The notes: generated by a model from the letters alone, not told the origin. DNA of 64,000 nucleotides from Hymenobacter actinosclerus (GCF_900111515.1 NZ_FOHS01000002.1:1-64000), one strand, 5' to 3'. Counted from the stretch's first letter, positions 1 to 9,430 are shown. Numbers and translations: made by a program.

Positions 1-81
1 CTGACGATGCAGCAATTTCACTTCCTGGCCTTCGTTACACTCCTGCTGGCAAAAGGCGTTTTCCGAGCCACCAGTCCATAA
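1..81 (+). pseudogene. 3' end of IS5-family transposase (cut by window edge)
   Basis: The first 81 bases encode the last 26 residues of an IS5-family transposase, ending FRATSP. They match base for base the end of the complete copy at 18976-19782. The right terminal repeat follows and ends near 88, with the target TA at 89-90. Most of the element lies outside the window, so it cannot be said whether this copy is intact. Confidence 0.9.
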
Positions 82-276
82 CAGCCTCTAGGGATGACCA
101 AGTGCACGGTGGCCCTTAAGGTATTGGGAGAGAGACTGGTGGCATTACTGGCACTCAGCGATGACGGGACCCGAGCAGATGACTGCACTAGGCATCCACA
201 GCTTCGCCTGTATACCGGCCGCGATATTGCCGACCTGATAGTTGCCACCATTCAGTGGCGGATACTTCCTGCCGCC

Positions 277-1391
277 TTACACGGGCTCCGGCCACTGCAG
301 GCGGTAGCTGCTGCTGCGACCACCCGCGCTATCCTGGCGCAGGATTGCTTTAGCCACCAGGTCGGCGATATCGCAACCGGCGGTATCCTGGGAGCACTTG
401 GCCATGCGGGCCCATTTCGAAGAAGTCAGTTTGCCCTCGAAGTCGTCGAGCAGTCAGGTCACCAGCCGCTGCTGGCGCTCCGTCAGCGCAGTCGACCGGT
501 GCAGCTCCCAGAAACGGGCCCTCGCCAGCACCCGTGCCAGCATCTGCTTGGCCGCTGGCACAGCCCGTCCCAGGCAGGCCAGAAACCACAGGAGCCGAGC
601 CGTCAGATCCAAGGAGCCGCGCTGGCTGGTTTCCAGCAAGTCGTAGTACTGCTGGCGCTCGGCTTGAATCTGGGCCGACATACTGTAGCACCGCTGCCCG
701 CTCTCATCAGCCCGGGCCAGCTGCAGGTCGGCAATGGGGCGGGCGATGCGCCCGGTGCCATCGTCGAAGGGGTGAATGGTCACAAACCAGAAGTGGGCCC
801 GGCCTGCCTTGAGCACCGGGTCCAGTTCAGGCGAGGCATTGAACCAGTCCAGAAACTCCTGCATCTGCTGCTCCAGCGGCTCAGCCGCCGGGGCTTCGTA
901 CTGCACGTGCTCCCGCCCCATCGGGCCGGATACGACCTGCATCGGCCCGGTGCGCCAGGCCCCGACCTGCAACGGGTAAAGGCCGCTATAGCCCGTGGGA
1001 AACAGCGCGTGGTGCCAGCCGAAGAGGCGTTGCGCGGTTAGGGGTTGATCCGCTTGCTGCGTCGCATCGAGTACATGGCCACAACGCCCTCCGCCCGGCG
1101 GTCGACGGCCGGCAGTCCTCCACGCTCCAGACCGAGCCGGTGGGCGAGGGAGGAGCGCACCGAGGCCGGGGGCAGCATTTCGCCCTCGATCTCACTGGAC
1201 TTGAGCACATCCAGCGTCAGTGTGCGTAAGGTGGCTTCAGTGCGCAGTTCCACTCCCAGGGATTGCACGCGCCCCAGCAGCCGGCCTTGCCGGTAACGCA
1301 CTTCTCCCAGGAGCCTTTCCAGGGCATCTGGCTGCCAGCTAAACTTCGGTCAAGCCGGGAGTTGATGGATGTAGGGTTTTATTCTCCGCAT
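277..1391 (-). pseudogene. Fic family protein (DUF4172-type N-terminus), inactivated
   Basis: Reading from the ATG at 1391, the conceptual protein is about 370 residues, normal for Fic proteins with a DUF4172 N-terminus. Fic domains transfer AMP or a similar group onto target proteins. Visible parts are an inhibitory-helix motif SSEIEGE (type S/TxxxEG), the Fic active-site loop HPFDDGTGRIAR, and a C-terminal winged-helix-like part with KLTSSKWARMAKCSQDTAG. The gene is broken by an in-frame TGA near codon 14 (expected Trp), a one-base deletion near 1072 that shifts frame just after GVVAM, and a TGA at about 445-456 before LLDDFEGK. The usual Asn of the DGNGR loop is also Thr. The family is clear and so are the lesions. 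Confidence 0.88.
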
Positions 1392-1425
1392 ACTATGCGG
1401 TAAATACGCGCATTATTCTCCGCAT
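1379..1425. promoter_or_regulatory. Palindromic repeat upstream of the fic pseudogene
   Basis: The 11-base unit ATTCTCCGCAT occurs twice in direct orientation (1381-1391 and 1415-1425). The first copy is part of the palindrome CCGCATACTATGCGG at 1386-1400. One copy covers the start codon of the Fic reading frame, so this looks like an operator or promoter control region for that gene. Function is inferred from position and symmetry only. Confidence 0.5.
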
Positions 1426-1483
1426 GCTGCTCTCAGAAAATGAAGACTATAGCCCCTTTTCCACTACATCGACCTGTGGCATG

Positions 1484-1605
1484 CTAGGCGCAAAACGTCA
1501 CGGTGAATGTGGTACCCACGTTGGGCTCGCTGCTTACGGCAATGGTGGCGTCCCCGTTCTCAATGAGGCGCTTGATCATGTAGAGGCCCAGCAGGCAATC
1601 GGGTA
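1484..1605 (-). pseudogene. C-terminal fragment of a sensor histidine kinase
   Basis: The minus strand encodes about 40 residues including GLYMIKRLIENGDATIAV and GTTFTVTF, then a stop. This matches the end of the GHKL ATPase domain of histidine kinases (G2 box plus last strands). The rest of the kinase is missing: upstream sequence turns directly into IS3-like transposase debris, so this is a remnant left by insertion and deletion. Confidence 0.7.
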
Positions 1606-1995
1606 CGGTATGCATGGCCGGATCCGAGTCGGTTGTGCGGAGGGCAAATGAGAGAGCTGTTGGGTTCGCAGCCCGTGAATCTTCAGTACGCTGCGAATGC
1701 CCCAGAGCTCCACCCGATGGCCCTGGGTCTGTATTTCGGCTAGCAGCCGAAGGGTGCCATAGCGCTGGCTGTGGTGGACAAACGCCTAGAGCACTATCAC
1801 TTGACCGGCTCGACGGGCGGCCGTTACCGGCAGCGTTGTTAAGCGTAGTAGGCGACCGGGCCACGAGCAGCGCCTGGCAGAGCTGGCGCACGGGCACGCG
1901 CGCGGCGCGTTAGGCGATGTGCTGGTCAGTGCTTAACGGGTCGGCTGGCCGAGCCTGCGCTTATAGCAGGCATCTGACTAAGGCTTTTTTTAAAT
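1606..1995 (-). pseudogene. IS3-family remnant (end of OrfA, start of OrfB)
   Basis: On the minus strand the end of an OrfA-like frame (YLKKALVRCLL) is followed by OrfB-like sequence: RQLCQALLVARS, then in another frame HHSQRYGTLRLLAEIQTQGH and a linker like that of the copy at 13.9-14.6 kb. Several stops and frame changes are present, the catalytic DDE core is absent, and it abuts the kinase fragment. It is a non-functional insertion sequence relic. Confidence 0.65.
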
Positions 1996-2578
1996 ATCGG
2001 CCCGCTTGAGGCGGGCGCGGGGACTACGCGCGTTGCAACCGCGCGCCTTCACGCTGCGCATGATCGATTCGATCCACGGGCTGCGTTGCACCCCTAACCG
2101 CTTGCTCGACCAACCGGCTCCGACTCATACCAACCAGATGTGGGTCAGTGACATCACTTATTTGCCACTGACCTCGGGGGCGTGGGCTGGCAGGTGCGCG
2201 AGATAACGCCCAAATGTTTCGAATTTAGCGAGTTGCGCCGGAGGTTACTGACCCGTACCCCTGCCCCCAGCCTGCTAGTACATTCCGACCGGGGCGGGCA
2301 ATACTGCGGCAACGCCTATCGGGCTTTGCTGGCCGAGCACGGCTGCCTGCGTTCACAAAGTCGGCGGGCCGAGTGCCTGGAATGCGCAGGCCGAGAGCTT
2401 GTGGTCTTAGCTCAAAACCGAAGAGCTCGAAGCACGCGAGTGTCCCGTTTTCCGCGACTTGGCCGCCGCCCAGCAGAGCTTGACCACCTATTTTGACTAC
2501 TACAATCACGATCGCCGCCATTCAGCGCTAGCCTACCAGAGACCTCAAACCTTTTACCTCCAACAATTTAAAAAATAA
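1996..2578 (+). pseudogene. IS3-family OrfB remnant, opposite orientation
   Basis: Plus-strand sequence encodes pieces of an IS3 OrfB integrase core in changing frames: NQMWVSDITYLPL (first catalytic Asp), SLLVHSDRGGQYCGNAYRA (second Asp), and a tail FDYYNHDRRHSALAYQRP ending in a stop at 2576-2578. A deletion after the first motif and frame changes near 2190 and 2390 inactivate it. It lies head-on against the remnant at 1606-1995, so two different IS3 fragments were joined here. Confidence 0.75.
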
Positions 2579-2638
2579 ACCCCTAAACTGTCCCACCTCA
2601 GTGATCCATATTTAATACTTGCCGCTTACTTTCACTCT

Positions 2639-3682
2639 ATGCAAACCAGGGACACAAATTTTAAACCATTCTTATACCACCTCACAGCCTGGGCAGTATT
2701 TATCCTATATGAAGTCCTAATTGGAGTCGCCATTAGCCCGGCATCCGTTAGTTTGCTGGAAACCGGAATGGGTTTCTGCATCAATGCCATGCTATTTTAT
2801 GCCAATTGCCTGGTGCTCATGCCTTGGCTCTTTGCTCGACGGCGCTACCTACTCTACTTTTTATCCCTCTTAGGGTTACTGGCCTGCTTTATCATGTTAC
2901 GCCATATTCTCAAGGTTGGATTATTTCCCTTATTGAGCATCCCTTCCATCAATCCTGTCATTTCACTTCAGGTCTTCATCGCCGAGTCGCTTTATCGGGG
3001 CATGTATTTTCTCTTACCAAGTATCGGTTATTGGTTTGTCGGAAACACGATCCAATTGGAGAAGCAAAAACTGGAGCGGGAACACGAGCTGCGGGTGGCT
3101 GAAAAAAGTCTTATGGAGGCAAATATATCCTTCCTGAAAAATCAAATTAACCCCCACTTCTTATTCAACTCGCTCAACTTCCTTTACGCGCAAGTGTATC
3201 CCCATTCAGAGAAATCGGCAAAAGGAATTCTGCTGCTCTCAGATATCATGCGCTATGCCTTGAAGGAAGGGGACGATCATGGCAAAGTAATGTTAGAACA
3301 GGAAATCCAGCATCTGCATAATTATATAGATATAAATCAATTGCGTTTCAACAATCTATTGCAAGTGCAATTTGAGGTAAGCGGCAGTTTGCAGTTTACA
3401 ATGATTCTGCCACTTGTCCTGATTACATTCGTGGAGAACTGCTTCAAGCACGGTGACCTATCGGATCCACATAATCCGCTGAAGATTCAACTCAGGGTCA
3501 TGAATAATGAACTGACTTTTTACACCCACAATATGAAACGTAACGGTCCTAAGGAAAAATCGATGGGCATCGGCCTAGCTAATACGAAGCAGCGACTCAG
3601 TTTGACATATCCTAAACGCCACACTTTGACTATACTTGATGAACGAGACTATTATTGCTGCCATCTAACTATAGCACTGTAA
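2639..3682 (+). CDS. LytS/YehU-type sensor histidine kinase
   Basis: A 347-residue membrane histidine kinase of the His_kinase (PF06580) type. About four hydrophobic segments lie in residues 10-140, followed by a coiled linker (EKQKLEREHELRVAEKS). The phosphoacceptor region is NQINPHFLFNSLNFL around residue 172. The ATPase domain shows the N box FVENCFKHG and the G box MGIGLANTKQRL. Such kinases pair with LytTR regulators, and the next gene, 3 bases downstream, is one. It lies beside the lanB-like gene, so control of that locus is a reasonable inference. The signal sensed is unknown. The ATG follows IS3 debris by about 60 bp. Confidence 0.9.
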   Translation: MQTRDTNFKPFLYHLTAWAVFILYEVLIGVAISPASVSLLETGMGFCINAMLFYANCLVLMPWLFARRRYLLYFLSLLGLLACFIMLRHILKVGLFPLLSIPSINPVISLQVFIAESLYRGMYFLLPSIGYWFVGNTIQLEKQKLEREHELRVAEKSLMEANISFLKNQINPHFLFNSLNFLYAQVYPHSEKSAKGILLLSDIMRYALKEGDDHGKVMLEQEIQHLHNYIDINQLRFNNLLQVQFEVSGSLQFTMILPLVLITFVENCFKHGDLSDPHNPLKIQLRVMNNELTFYTHNMKRNGPKEKSMGIGLANTKQRLSLTYPKRHTLTILDERDYYCCHLTIAL

Positions 3683-3685
3683 TTT

Positions 3686-4417
3686 ATGATTTCTTGTCTA
3701 ATTGTGGATGACGAGCAGGGAGCAATAGATATTCTGCGCACCTTTATCGAGAAAACGCCTTTTTTAACCCTGCAGGGTAGCACGACCAACCCGCTGGAGG
3801 CGTTGGCCATGGTTCAAAACCAACCAGTGGATTTGCTATTCCTGGATATCCACATGCCTCAACTCTCTGGTCTTGACTTTATGCGTCTGCTCAAGGGCCA
3901 TACCAAGGTCATTCTCACAACCGCTTACAGCGAGTTTGCTGTGGAAGGCTTTGAACATGACGCTTTAGATTACCTACTTAAACCTATTGCGTTTGAACGC
4001 TTCTTAAAGGCTGCCCATAAGGCGCTTGCCGGCGCGGATGAATCTTCTGCGCATTGGCAGATCGTGGATAAAGAAGATGATTATATATTCATTAAGACGG
4101 AGAGTAAAGGCAAAATGACGAAGGTTAACTTCAATGAAATCGTATTTGTAGAAGGTATGAAAAACTACGTTTCCATCAACACTTACGAAGACCGAATTGT
4201 CACGCTGCTTAATCTTAAAGACTTGGAAAATCGGCTGCCCTCCAAGCAGTTTATGCGCGTCCACAAATCCTACATTGTAGCGCTGAATAAGATCAAGGCA
4301 CTCGACGGCAACCAGATTATATTTAATAAACTAAAAGCCTATGTGCCGTTGGGCGAAACCTACCGCATTGCTTTTTTCGATGCTTTAAACGAGAAAGTGT
4401 TGGGTGGCAAAAGGTGA
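3686..4417 (+). CDS. LytTR-family response regulator
   Basis: A 243-residue response regulator. The N-terminal receiver domain has the acidic pair in IVDDEQGA, the phospho-acceptor Asp in LLFLDIHMP (residue about 54) and the Lys in DYLLKPIAF. The C-terminal LytTR DNA-binding domain (about 135-240) contains EGMKNYVSI, FMRVHKSYIV and VPLGETYR. It forms an operon with the kinase at 2639-3682. Its stop is separated by a single base from the stop of the convergent lanB-like gene. By eye it is roughly three quarters identical to the regulator at 10223-10954, so the two probably read similar sites. Confidence 0.93.
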   Translation: MISCLIVDDEQGAIDILRTFIEKTPFLTLQGSTTNPLEALAMVQNQPVDLLFLDIHMPQLSGLDFMRLLKGHTKVILTTAYSEFAVEGFEHDALDYLLKPIAFERFLKAAHKALAGADESSAHWQIVDKEDDYIFIKTESKGKMTKVNFNEIVFVEGMKNYVSINTYEDRIVTLLNLKDLENRLPSKQFMRVHKSYIVALNKIKALDGNQIIFNKLKAYVPLGETYRIAFFDALNEKVLGGKR

Positions 4418-4418
4418 C

Positions 4419-7400
4419 TCAACCGCTCTTCTGCCTTATCGCCTGCCGCGACTTATAATAGCGGTGCAGAAAGTCGTAAACCAACAGTTCGTGTAGTCGG
4501 GCCTGGGCCGGAATCAGCCGATTGAGCAGCATGTGCAGGTAAGATCCTAGTAATTGCTCTTTGTTCACACCTAGTGTCTGCTGCTGCTCGACTAGTACCA
4601 TTACTTGTTGGGCTATGGCTGCCAAGTCCGGTGGAACGAAGGCTGCTTCAGTCCGCGTTAGCGCCTGCTCAATGGCCGTCCGGGCCACTCGGTATTTGGC
4701 GTCAAGTTGGATCTGGAGAGCCTTATCAAGGTTGAATTCAAGTCCGAAAGCTTCCTTTAGCCCCCGTAGCAAAACTGTTTTTTCCGTTGCCGAGCACTGG
4801 AAAGCAGTTAGTAATTCCTCTGCGGCGCTCATTGCCCACAGCCAGTTTTGAGCCTCGTCGCTCTGATCGGCTAGCATGTTCAACACCAACTTGCTCTGGT
4901 AGCCAAAAAGCAGTTCGGCCAATTCAATGGCTTTGCCCCCGAAGCGTTCCAGCTCCCGCCGATAGGTATCAGTCTGTACCCTCCAAACCACACCGCTGGC
5001 AATGAAAGGCTGCAAATAGTGGTTCAGGAGCGTTATGACTTCCCCAATTCGAACAGGGTCAGGCAGGTAAAAACGCAGCCGCAGGTGGTTGTCGGGGTCA
5101 GCGTAGCGAACAAAGAACCAGTTTTCAATCAGCCCCTGTTGCTGTAGTTGTTGAGTTAGCGGTTGAATGACTTGCAGCAGAACGCTGTTGGCAGCTTTCT
5201 GACCACAGTATAATTTGTAGTATAACCATTCTGAACCAATAGAAAATTCGCGCTGCTCCGTTTCTGGCTCAGTCATTAGCTTCCTGGGCAGATTGCTTTG
5301 GTAGTTTGGCTGCTGGCGCACCAATAGGGCAATGAACTGATGGGCATAAGGCTGCGCCATCGCGTCTTTTACTGCACTAGTGGTAGCATCAAACAGAAAC
5401 TCTTTTAGATCAACGCGGGAGTGATTACGAATAATATCGAGCCACATCCCGACCAATAGATCGTTTTCTGCATCCACCAGCAGCTCATTATCGCCATCGG
5501 CGAGCGTAAATAGGCGGGGCAGCTTCCAGCGCTCCCGAAATTGACGGAAACAGCCTGCAAAATCGGCCGGTTCAGCTGCTAACAGTGGCTGTAGGTCAGC
5601 TTGGGTGAAGCGCCAGCAAGCTGGTTGCAGCACCACTTGCTGGTAAATAAGCCGTGGCAGGAATACATGGTGCGGCGATACGGATCGCCAGCTGAAGCCT
5701 AGCTCTGACTGCAGGCCCTGAGTTTGCAAGTCGCACAGAAACTGATATACTGGCAGGGCTTCGCGCGAGAAGTTGTGGGCAGTGCTCAGGCGCGGAATAA
5801 TCTGCTCTCCTGTAACGCTGGAACGCAATACCAGTTGCTGGTTTCGTACTGAGAGTAATAGGTCTTTTACTTGTGCCTGTTCGACCTTTGGCCGGGTCGA
5901 CTGGGCCAGGTAAGGGATTTCCAGCGCCCGGAAACTGGGGCGCAATAGTATGTTGCCGACGCGACTGGCGGGCAGGTGACAGATTTCGGCGAACGTTATA
6001 GCCGGATTGCGTTCTTGTTCCTGCGCAGCGATTACGCTTATTATTTGCCCAATAGCAGGCGAGGCGTGCGCAAAGCGGCCGAGTAAATTAACTGCGCTGG
6101 CCCCTCCCACAGTTTCTACAAGTACTTGCCCACCGCCAATGAGGCGAAACATTACGCCCAGAGAGGGGGGCAAAGCCTCGGCCGCTGGTGTAAAGTCCTC
6201 TAGCTCCGTGCGTGTCACCTCAACACTGTACTGGCCGGTCTGCGTTGCTGCAGACAGCTTTCGAAGCATGTACTGCTGCACTGACGTGTGTACGGTGGCC
6301 CCGCCACTAGCTTCCGCCCAAGGCATAACCAGATCGTCAATCAGGGGCGAGTAGCTGCTCTGGCCATACTCGGTATAAGATAAACCGTTTTCGTTGTCGA
6401 GGGCTTCGAGCAGAGGCACCTCCCGATCTTCATAACGAACTTGAAAACGGCGGCGGAAGTCATCGAGCCGCGGGTGTAGCGGGGCCGCACTTAGGTAGCG
6501 CAATGCATCCAGTGCCTCAAGCAACTGGTCCTGTATAGTGGTTGCTAGTGTAGGGGCAGCCGATAGGCCCAGCACCATATCGGTCTGAAATAGTTTGCCG
6601 GGCTCAATAGGCACGCCCAATGGGGCTAAAGCAGCGACAATTTGCTCATACGAAGCTGAATGGTTGACGGCCGTTTGGTCTAACGCTGCTAGACGCAGGC
6701 GAACTACCTCCAGAATTTGAGCGATAGTAGTTAGATCCACTGCCTCAGGGGCAGCCTCTACTATCCGTGTTACTACTTGCTGAATGCGGTGAAAAAACTC
6801 ATCTCCTGTTACGGTGGGCTCAAGTTCATGGACCAATACTTGAGCCTGTATCAGCTCATCAATAAACTGTGCGGCCTGCGGCTGATCTTGCTCTTCATCA
6901 CTGAGCATAGCAATCAGGTCCGAATACTGCAAACCTGTTTGGGCCGCTGCCAACAGCTGCAGCAGGTAGGGCGAACTATCAATGGCACTAATCTGATGGT
7001 GCCTCACCCCATGCTGGTAATTATACTCAATATAGCGTAGTTCTGCTCCGACTTGGTAAAGGCTATTGTTGGGCCAGTAACGCAACCAGAATTTACTGCT
7101 GGGAAGATTGGCCAATTGCTGCGCTAAAGCACATAAATAGTGCATATCCAAGCGCGTGTGCCTAGTTGACTCTGCCGGTAACAGCTCAATCCGGTTATGT
7201 TTGCCCCACGTCACGACACTACAGCCGGCAAATAGGCCAAATGGAGTGCAGCGACTGGAACTGCGCAGGTAGTAGCGAGTCAGGGTAGCCTGCAGCCTGC
7301 TTATCCTGCGGGGATCAATAAGCTCTCCACTTTGCCACTTGCGGCATTGCTCGTGCAGGGCTGGCGAAGCCAAATAGACCGCCTCCATGAAGCTGGCATT

Positions 7401-7502
7401 GGTTAGGCTATCCCGGATGGTCGCTTCGTTGATAGCCAGTTGAAAAGGCTGACTGGGGGTGCGCAGAATAAGCTGAGAATGGAAGCAATAAATGTCTTTC
7501 AT
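4419..7502 (-). CDS. LanB-type lantibiotic dehydratase, full length
   Basis: A 1027-residue class I lanthipeptide dehydratase. LanB enzymes activate Ser/Thr of a precursor with glutamyl-tRNA and then eliminate glutamate to give Dha/Dhb. The N-terminal glutamylation domain shows YYLRSSSRCTPFGLFAG near residue 80. From about residue 740 the elimination domain appears: EWLYYKLYCG, DNHLRLRFYLP and YRRELERFGG. Both halves are in one chain, unlike the split LanBs of some Bacteroidota clusters, and no frameshift is seen. The ATG is at 7500-7502. An IS3 element begins only 22 bp upstream, so the native promoter has probably been separated from the gene. The likely substrate is the small peptide at 9485-9619. 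Confidence 0.93.
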   Translation of the reverse strand: MKDIYCFHSQLILRTPSQPFQLAINEATIRDSLTNASFMEAVYLASPALHEQCRKWQSGELIDPRRISRLQATLTRYYLRSSSRCTPFGLFAGCSVVTWGKHNRIELLPAESTRHTRLDMHYLCALAQQLANLPSSKFWLRYWPNNSLYQVGAELRYIEYNYQHGVRHHQISAIDSSPYLLQLLAAAQTGLQYSDLIAMLSDEEQDQPQAAQFIDELIQAQVLVHELEPTVTGDEFFHRIQQVVTRIVEAAPEAVDLTTIAQILEVVRLRLAALDQTAVNHSASYEQIVAALAPLGVPIEPGKLFQTDMVLGLSAAPTLATTIQDQLLEALDALRYLSAAPLHPRLDDFRRRFQVRYEDREVPLLEALDNENGLSYTEYGQSSYSPLIDDLVMPWAEASGGATVHTSVQQYMLRKLSAATQTGQYSVEVTRTELEDFTPAAEALPPSLGVMFRLIGGGQVLVETVGGASAVNLLGRFAHASPAIGQIISVIAAQEQERNPAITFAEICHLPASRVGNILLRPSFRALEIPYLAQSTRPKVEQAQVKDLLLSVRNQQLVLRSSVTGEQIIPRLSTAHNFSREALPVYQFLCDLQTQGLQSELGFSWRSVSPHHVFLPRLIYQQVVLQPACWRFTQADLQPLLAAEPADFAGCFRQFRERWKLPRLFTLADGDNELLVDAENDLLVGMWLDIIRNHSRVDLKEFLFDATTSAVKDAMAQPYAHQFIALLVRQQPNYQSNLPRKLMTEPETEQREFSIGSEWLYYKLYCGQKAANSVLLQVIQPLTQQLQQQGLIENWFFVRYADPDNHLRLRFYLPDPVRIGEVITLLNHYLQPFIASGVVWRVQTDTYRRELERFGGKAIELAELLFGYQSKLVLNMLADQSDEAQNWLWAMSAAEELLTAFQCSATEKTVLLRGLKEAFGLEFNLDKALQIQLDAKYRVARTAIEQALTRTEAAFVPPDLAAIAQQVMVLVEQQQTLGVNKEQLLGSYLHMLLNRLIPAQARLHELLVYDFLHRYYKSRQAIRQKSG

Positions 7503-7553
7503 AATGAGTAGTAGGGCATTTTCTGGGGTGGCCCAGTGAAAACGGACAGTAAG

Positions 7554-8414
7554 CTAAGGTAGGTTGGTTTTCAGGTCCTGCTCAAATTGATGGGGCGAGC
7601 AGTAGCCGAGGGCGCAGTGGCGGCGGTCAAGGTTGACGTAGGTGTCCAGGTAATGAGCCACTTCCGGTCGGGCCTCTTCCAGAGAGCGAATGGGCCGTCG
7701 CTAGGCAGTAATTCGGTTTTGAGCGTGTTCCATCCGCTTCAGCCTGCGCGTTGTCGTAGGGATTGGCCGGCCGGCGAAAGCTGACCACCGCGTCGGCGGC
7801 GATGCGGGCCCGACAGGCGGCACTGGTATGCTGGCAGCCGCGATCAGCATGCATAGCCCGGCGCGGGTGTCGCAGGGGCAGGGCTTGTTCGAGGGTAAAG
7901 AGCACGAGTTCAGTGGGCGGCATCTGGGCCGCCAGGTGCCAGCCCACAACCCGGCGCGAATAAGTATTACACCAGGTGGCCAGATAGCACCAGCGTCCGC
8001 CCGCCCGCGGCGAATGAGTAATGACTTGACTCACCCATACCTGGTCGGGGGGGGAGCAGGCTGACCGAACAGCCGATTTTCATCCACGATGGCGGCCGGG
8101 TCGGCCACCGTCGTGCGCGGCCGGTGCGGGCGGGTGCTCAAGGCCTGCAGCCCGTGCCGGCGCAGCCAAGTGCGCAACGCGTAGCGGCCCACGGTGTGGC
8201 CTTCGGCGCGCAATTCGGCCCGCAGCCGCCGGGTGCCGTAGCGTCGGGCGTGGCGCGTAAAAGCCGCTTGCGCCACCACTTGCCACGGAGGCGGAACGGC
8301 GGCCGGCCGGTGCCGCCACTGGTAATAGCCGGCCGGGCTCACGGCCAGCACCTGGCAGAGCAGTTGCACGGGCCACGGCTCGGTGCAGGCAGCGATAAAG
8401 GCGTAGCGGCTCAT
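7554..8414 (-). pseudogene. IS3 OrfB transposase, frameshifted
   Basis: Starts at ATG 8412-8414 (MSRYAFIAACTEPW). The HTH_21-like part reads RHARRYGTRRLRAELRAEG. A run of eight C near 8055 shifts the frame, and the integrase core then continues: AGGRWCYLATWCNTYSRRVVG, HADRGCQHTSAAC, PYDNAQAEA, ending HQFEQDLKTNLP with a stop at 7554. The usual first catalytic motif (GDIT) reads VSQVIT, so the first Asp is lost. A further frame change occurs near 7735. It is inactive. Confidence 0.8.
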
Positions 8415-8441
8415 GGCTGAGGCGGTTGGGAGAGCCTGCGT

Positions 8442-8731
8442 CTAAGGCAGGCAACGGGTCACGACTTTTTTTAACATATCGCGCGCCATTTCCACGCGTT
8501 TGAGCGCGGCACGTAGCTGCCTGATTTCTTCGCGCTCGGCGCTGCTGGGCACGGCGGCTTCCAGGGCCTGGCGTTGCCAGCGCCCCAGCAAGGCCGGCAA
8601 ATGCCCTGGGCACGCGCCACGTCGCTCTGTCGGGCACCGGCCGCCACTTGGCGCACGCACTCGGCCTTGAAAGCCGGTGTGTATTTCTTACGGGTGGCGG
8701 GCAAGCCGCCAGAATTCAGTTTTTCAGTCAT
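8442..8731 (-). pseudogene. IS3 OrfA, one-base deletion
   Basis: Starts ATG at 8729-8731 (MTEKLNSGGLPATRKKY) with an HTH_Tnp_1-type region (FKAECVRQVAAGARQSDVAR). A single missing base near 8602 (in the codon after AQGI) moves the rest, PALLGRWQRQ through MLKKVVTRCLP, into another frame. The break is inside the helix-turn-helix region and not at the usual OrfA/OrfB slippage site, so it is a lesion, not programmed frameshifting. Confidence 0.75.
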
Positions 8732-8781
8732 GGGCAGCGGAAGTTAATACTTCGTGCTGTCCGTTTTAGCTGGACCACCCC

Positions 8782-9189
8782 GCGTTGCGCCTCGTTAAAG
8801 CGGTAGCGGGTCATTGGTCCGGTGTCTGCGGGAGCCTGCGCTTAAAGCAGGCAACTGGCAATGGCTTTTTTTAACATTTTCAGTTCCTGCGCCTGCTGCC
8901 GATTGGTGGCCCGCAGTTGGCGCAACTCGTCGGCGGTGGCCGGGTCCAGTTCCGCCCCACGAGCGGCGGCCACCGGGGTCAGCGTTTGCTTTTGCCACTG
9001 GTAGATGCGTTTGGAGTCAATGTTCGGGGCGCGTGCCGCGGCCTGAGTCGAGCGACTTTCACTGGCCAGGCGCAGGGCTTCGGCCCGGAAGGCAGCATCG
9101 TAGCGCCAGCGTTTGCTAGGTTGGGGGCTGTCTTTCATGGCTTTCGAAAGATAAGACCCTATTCTGTCCACATTTACCCGACCACCTCA
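8782..9189 (-). mobile_element. Truncated IS3-family element (5' part only)
   Basis: The outer end is the inverted repeat at about 9162-9189, which read on the minus strand begins TGAGGTGGTCGGG and contains GTGGACAG. It carries a complete orfA and about 11 codons of orfB (from the ATG at 8812-8814) before sequence switches to the IS3 element at 7525-8781. The other half is not present in the window. Confidence 0.75.
8842..9138 (-). CDS. IS3-family OrfA (HTH protein)
   Basis: A 98-residue OrfA from the ATG at 9136-9138, beginning MKDSPQPSKRWRYDAAFRAE. It has the helix-turn-helix region ALRLASESRSTQAAA and a C-terminal leucine-rich helix RQLRATNRQQAQELKMLKKA. The frame is open, but the partner orfB is cut after a few codons, so no transposase can be made from this copy. 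An upstream GTG would add 11 residues. The ATG fits the family start better. Confidence 0.75.
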   Translation of the reverse strand: MKDSPQPSKRWRYDAAFRAEALRLASESRSTQAAARAPNIDSKRIYQWQKQTLTPVAAARGAELDPATADELRQLRATNRQQAQELKMLKKAIASCLL

Positions 9190-9194
9190 AGGTC

Positions 9195-9285
9195 CTCTTT
9201 AAGAAAAGGTCTGGTCCTAGAGCGAGTACGTGCCCTGCACGCCTGTGCCGCCGATGGTTCTCTTTAAGAAAAGGTCTGGTCCTAG
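9195..9285. repeat. 26-bp direct repeat, two copies 65 bp apart
   Basis: The 26-base unit beginning CTCTTTAAGAAAAGG and ending GGTCCTAG occurs at 9195-9220 and 9260-9285. The first copy starts 5 bp beyond the end of the truncated IS3 element. It may be a local duplication linked to insertion or a binding-site pair upstream of the peptide gene at 9485. The role is unknown. Confidence 0.7.
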
Positions 9286-9430
9286 TCGACCGCTATTTAA
9301 TTCACCGATGAGCTACCACAACTTGCCCGTCATCAACACTGGTGAGTGGCTTGCTTAGCATAGTTTCGAGAATTGGTACTCCTAATTAGGGAGTTGGTGT
9401 AATAATGTTTAGGGAATAGTGGCGTTTAGT

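Larger units (their letters stand above)
7525..8781 (-). mobile_element. IS3-family insertion sequence, degenerate
   Basis: About 1.26 kb bounded by inverted repeats of roughly 26 bp: the left end starts GGGGTGGCCCAG and contains AAAACGGACAG, and the right end at 8755-8781 is its imperfect complement. It carries broken orfA and orfB frames. No target duplication is evident because the right end lies inside another IS3 element (8782-9189). The left end lies 22 bp from the lanB start codon. Confidence 0.82.

Noticed and set aside
94..1041. Long plus-strand frame of 315 codons
   Set aside because: It is the antisense shadow of the Fic pseudogene; the minus strand shows clear Fic motifs.
8590..8610. 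Programmed frameshift in IS3 orfA
   Set aside because: The shift lies inside the helix-turn-helix region and without a slippery run, so it is a mutation. The usual site would be near the OrfA end.
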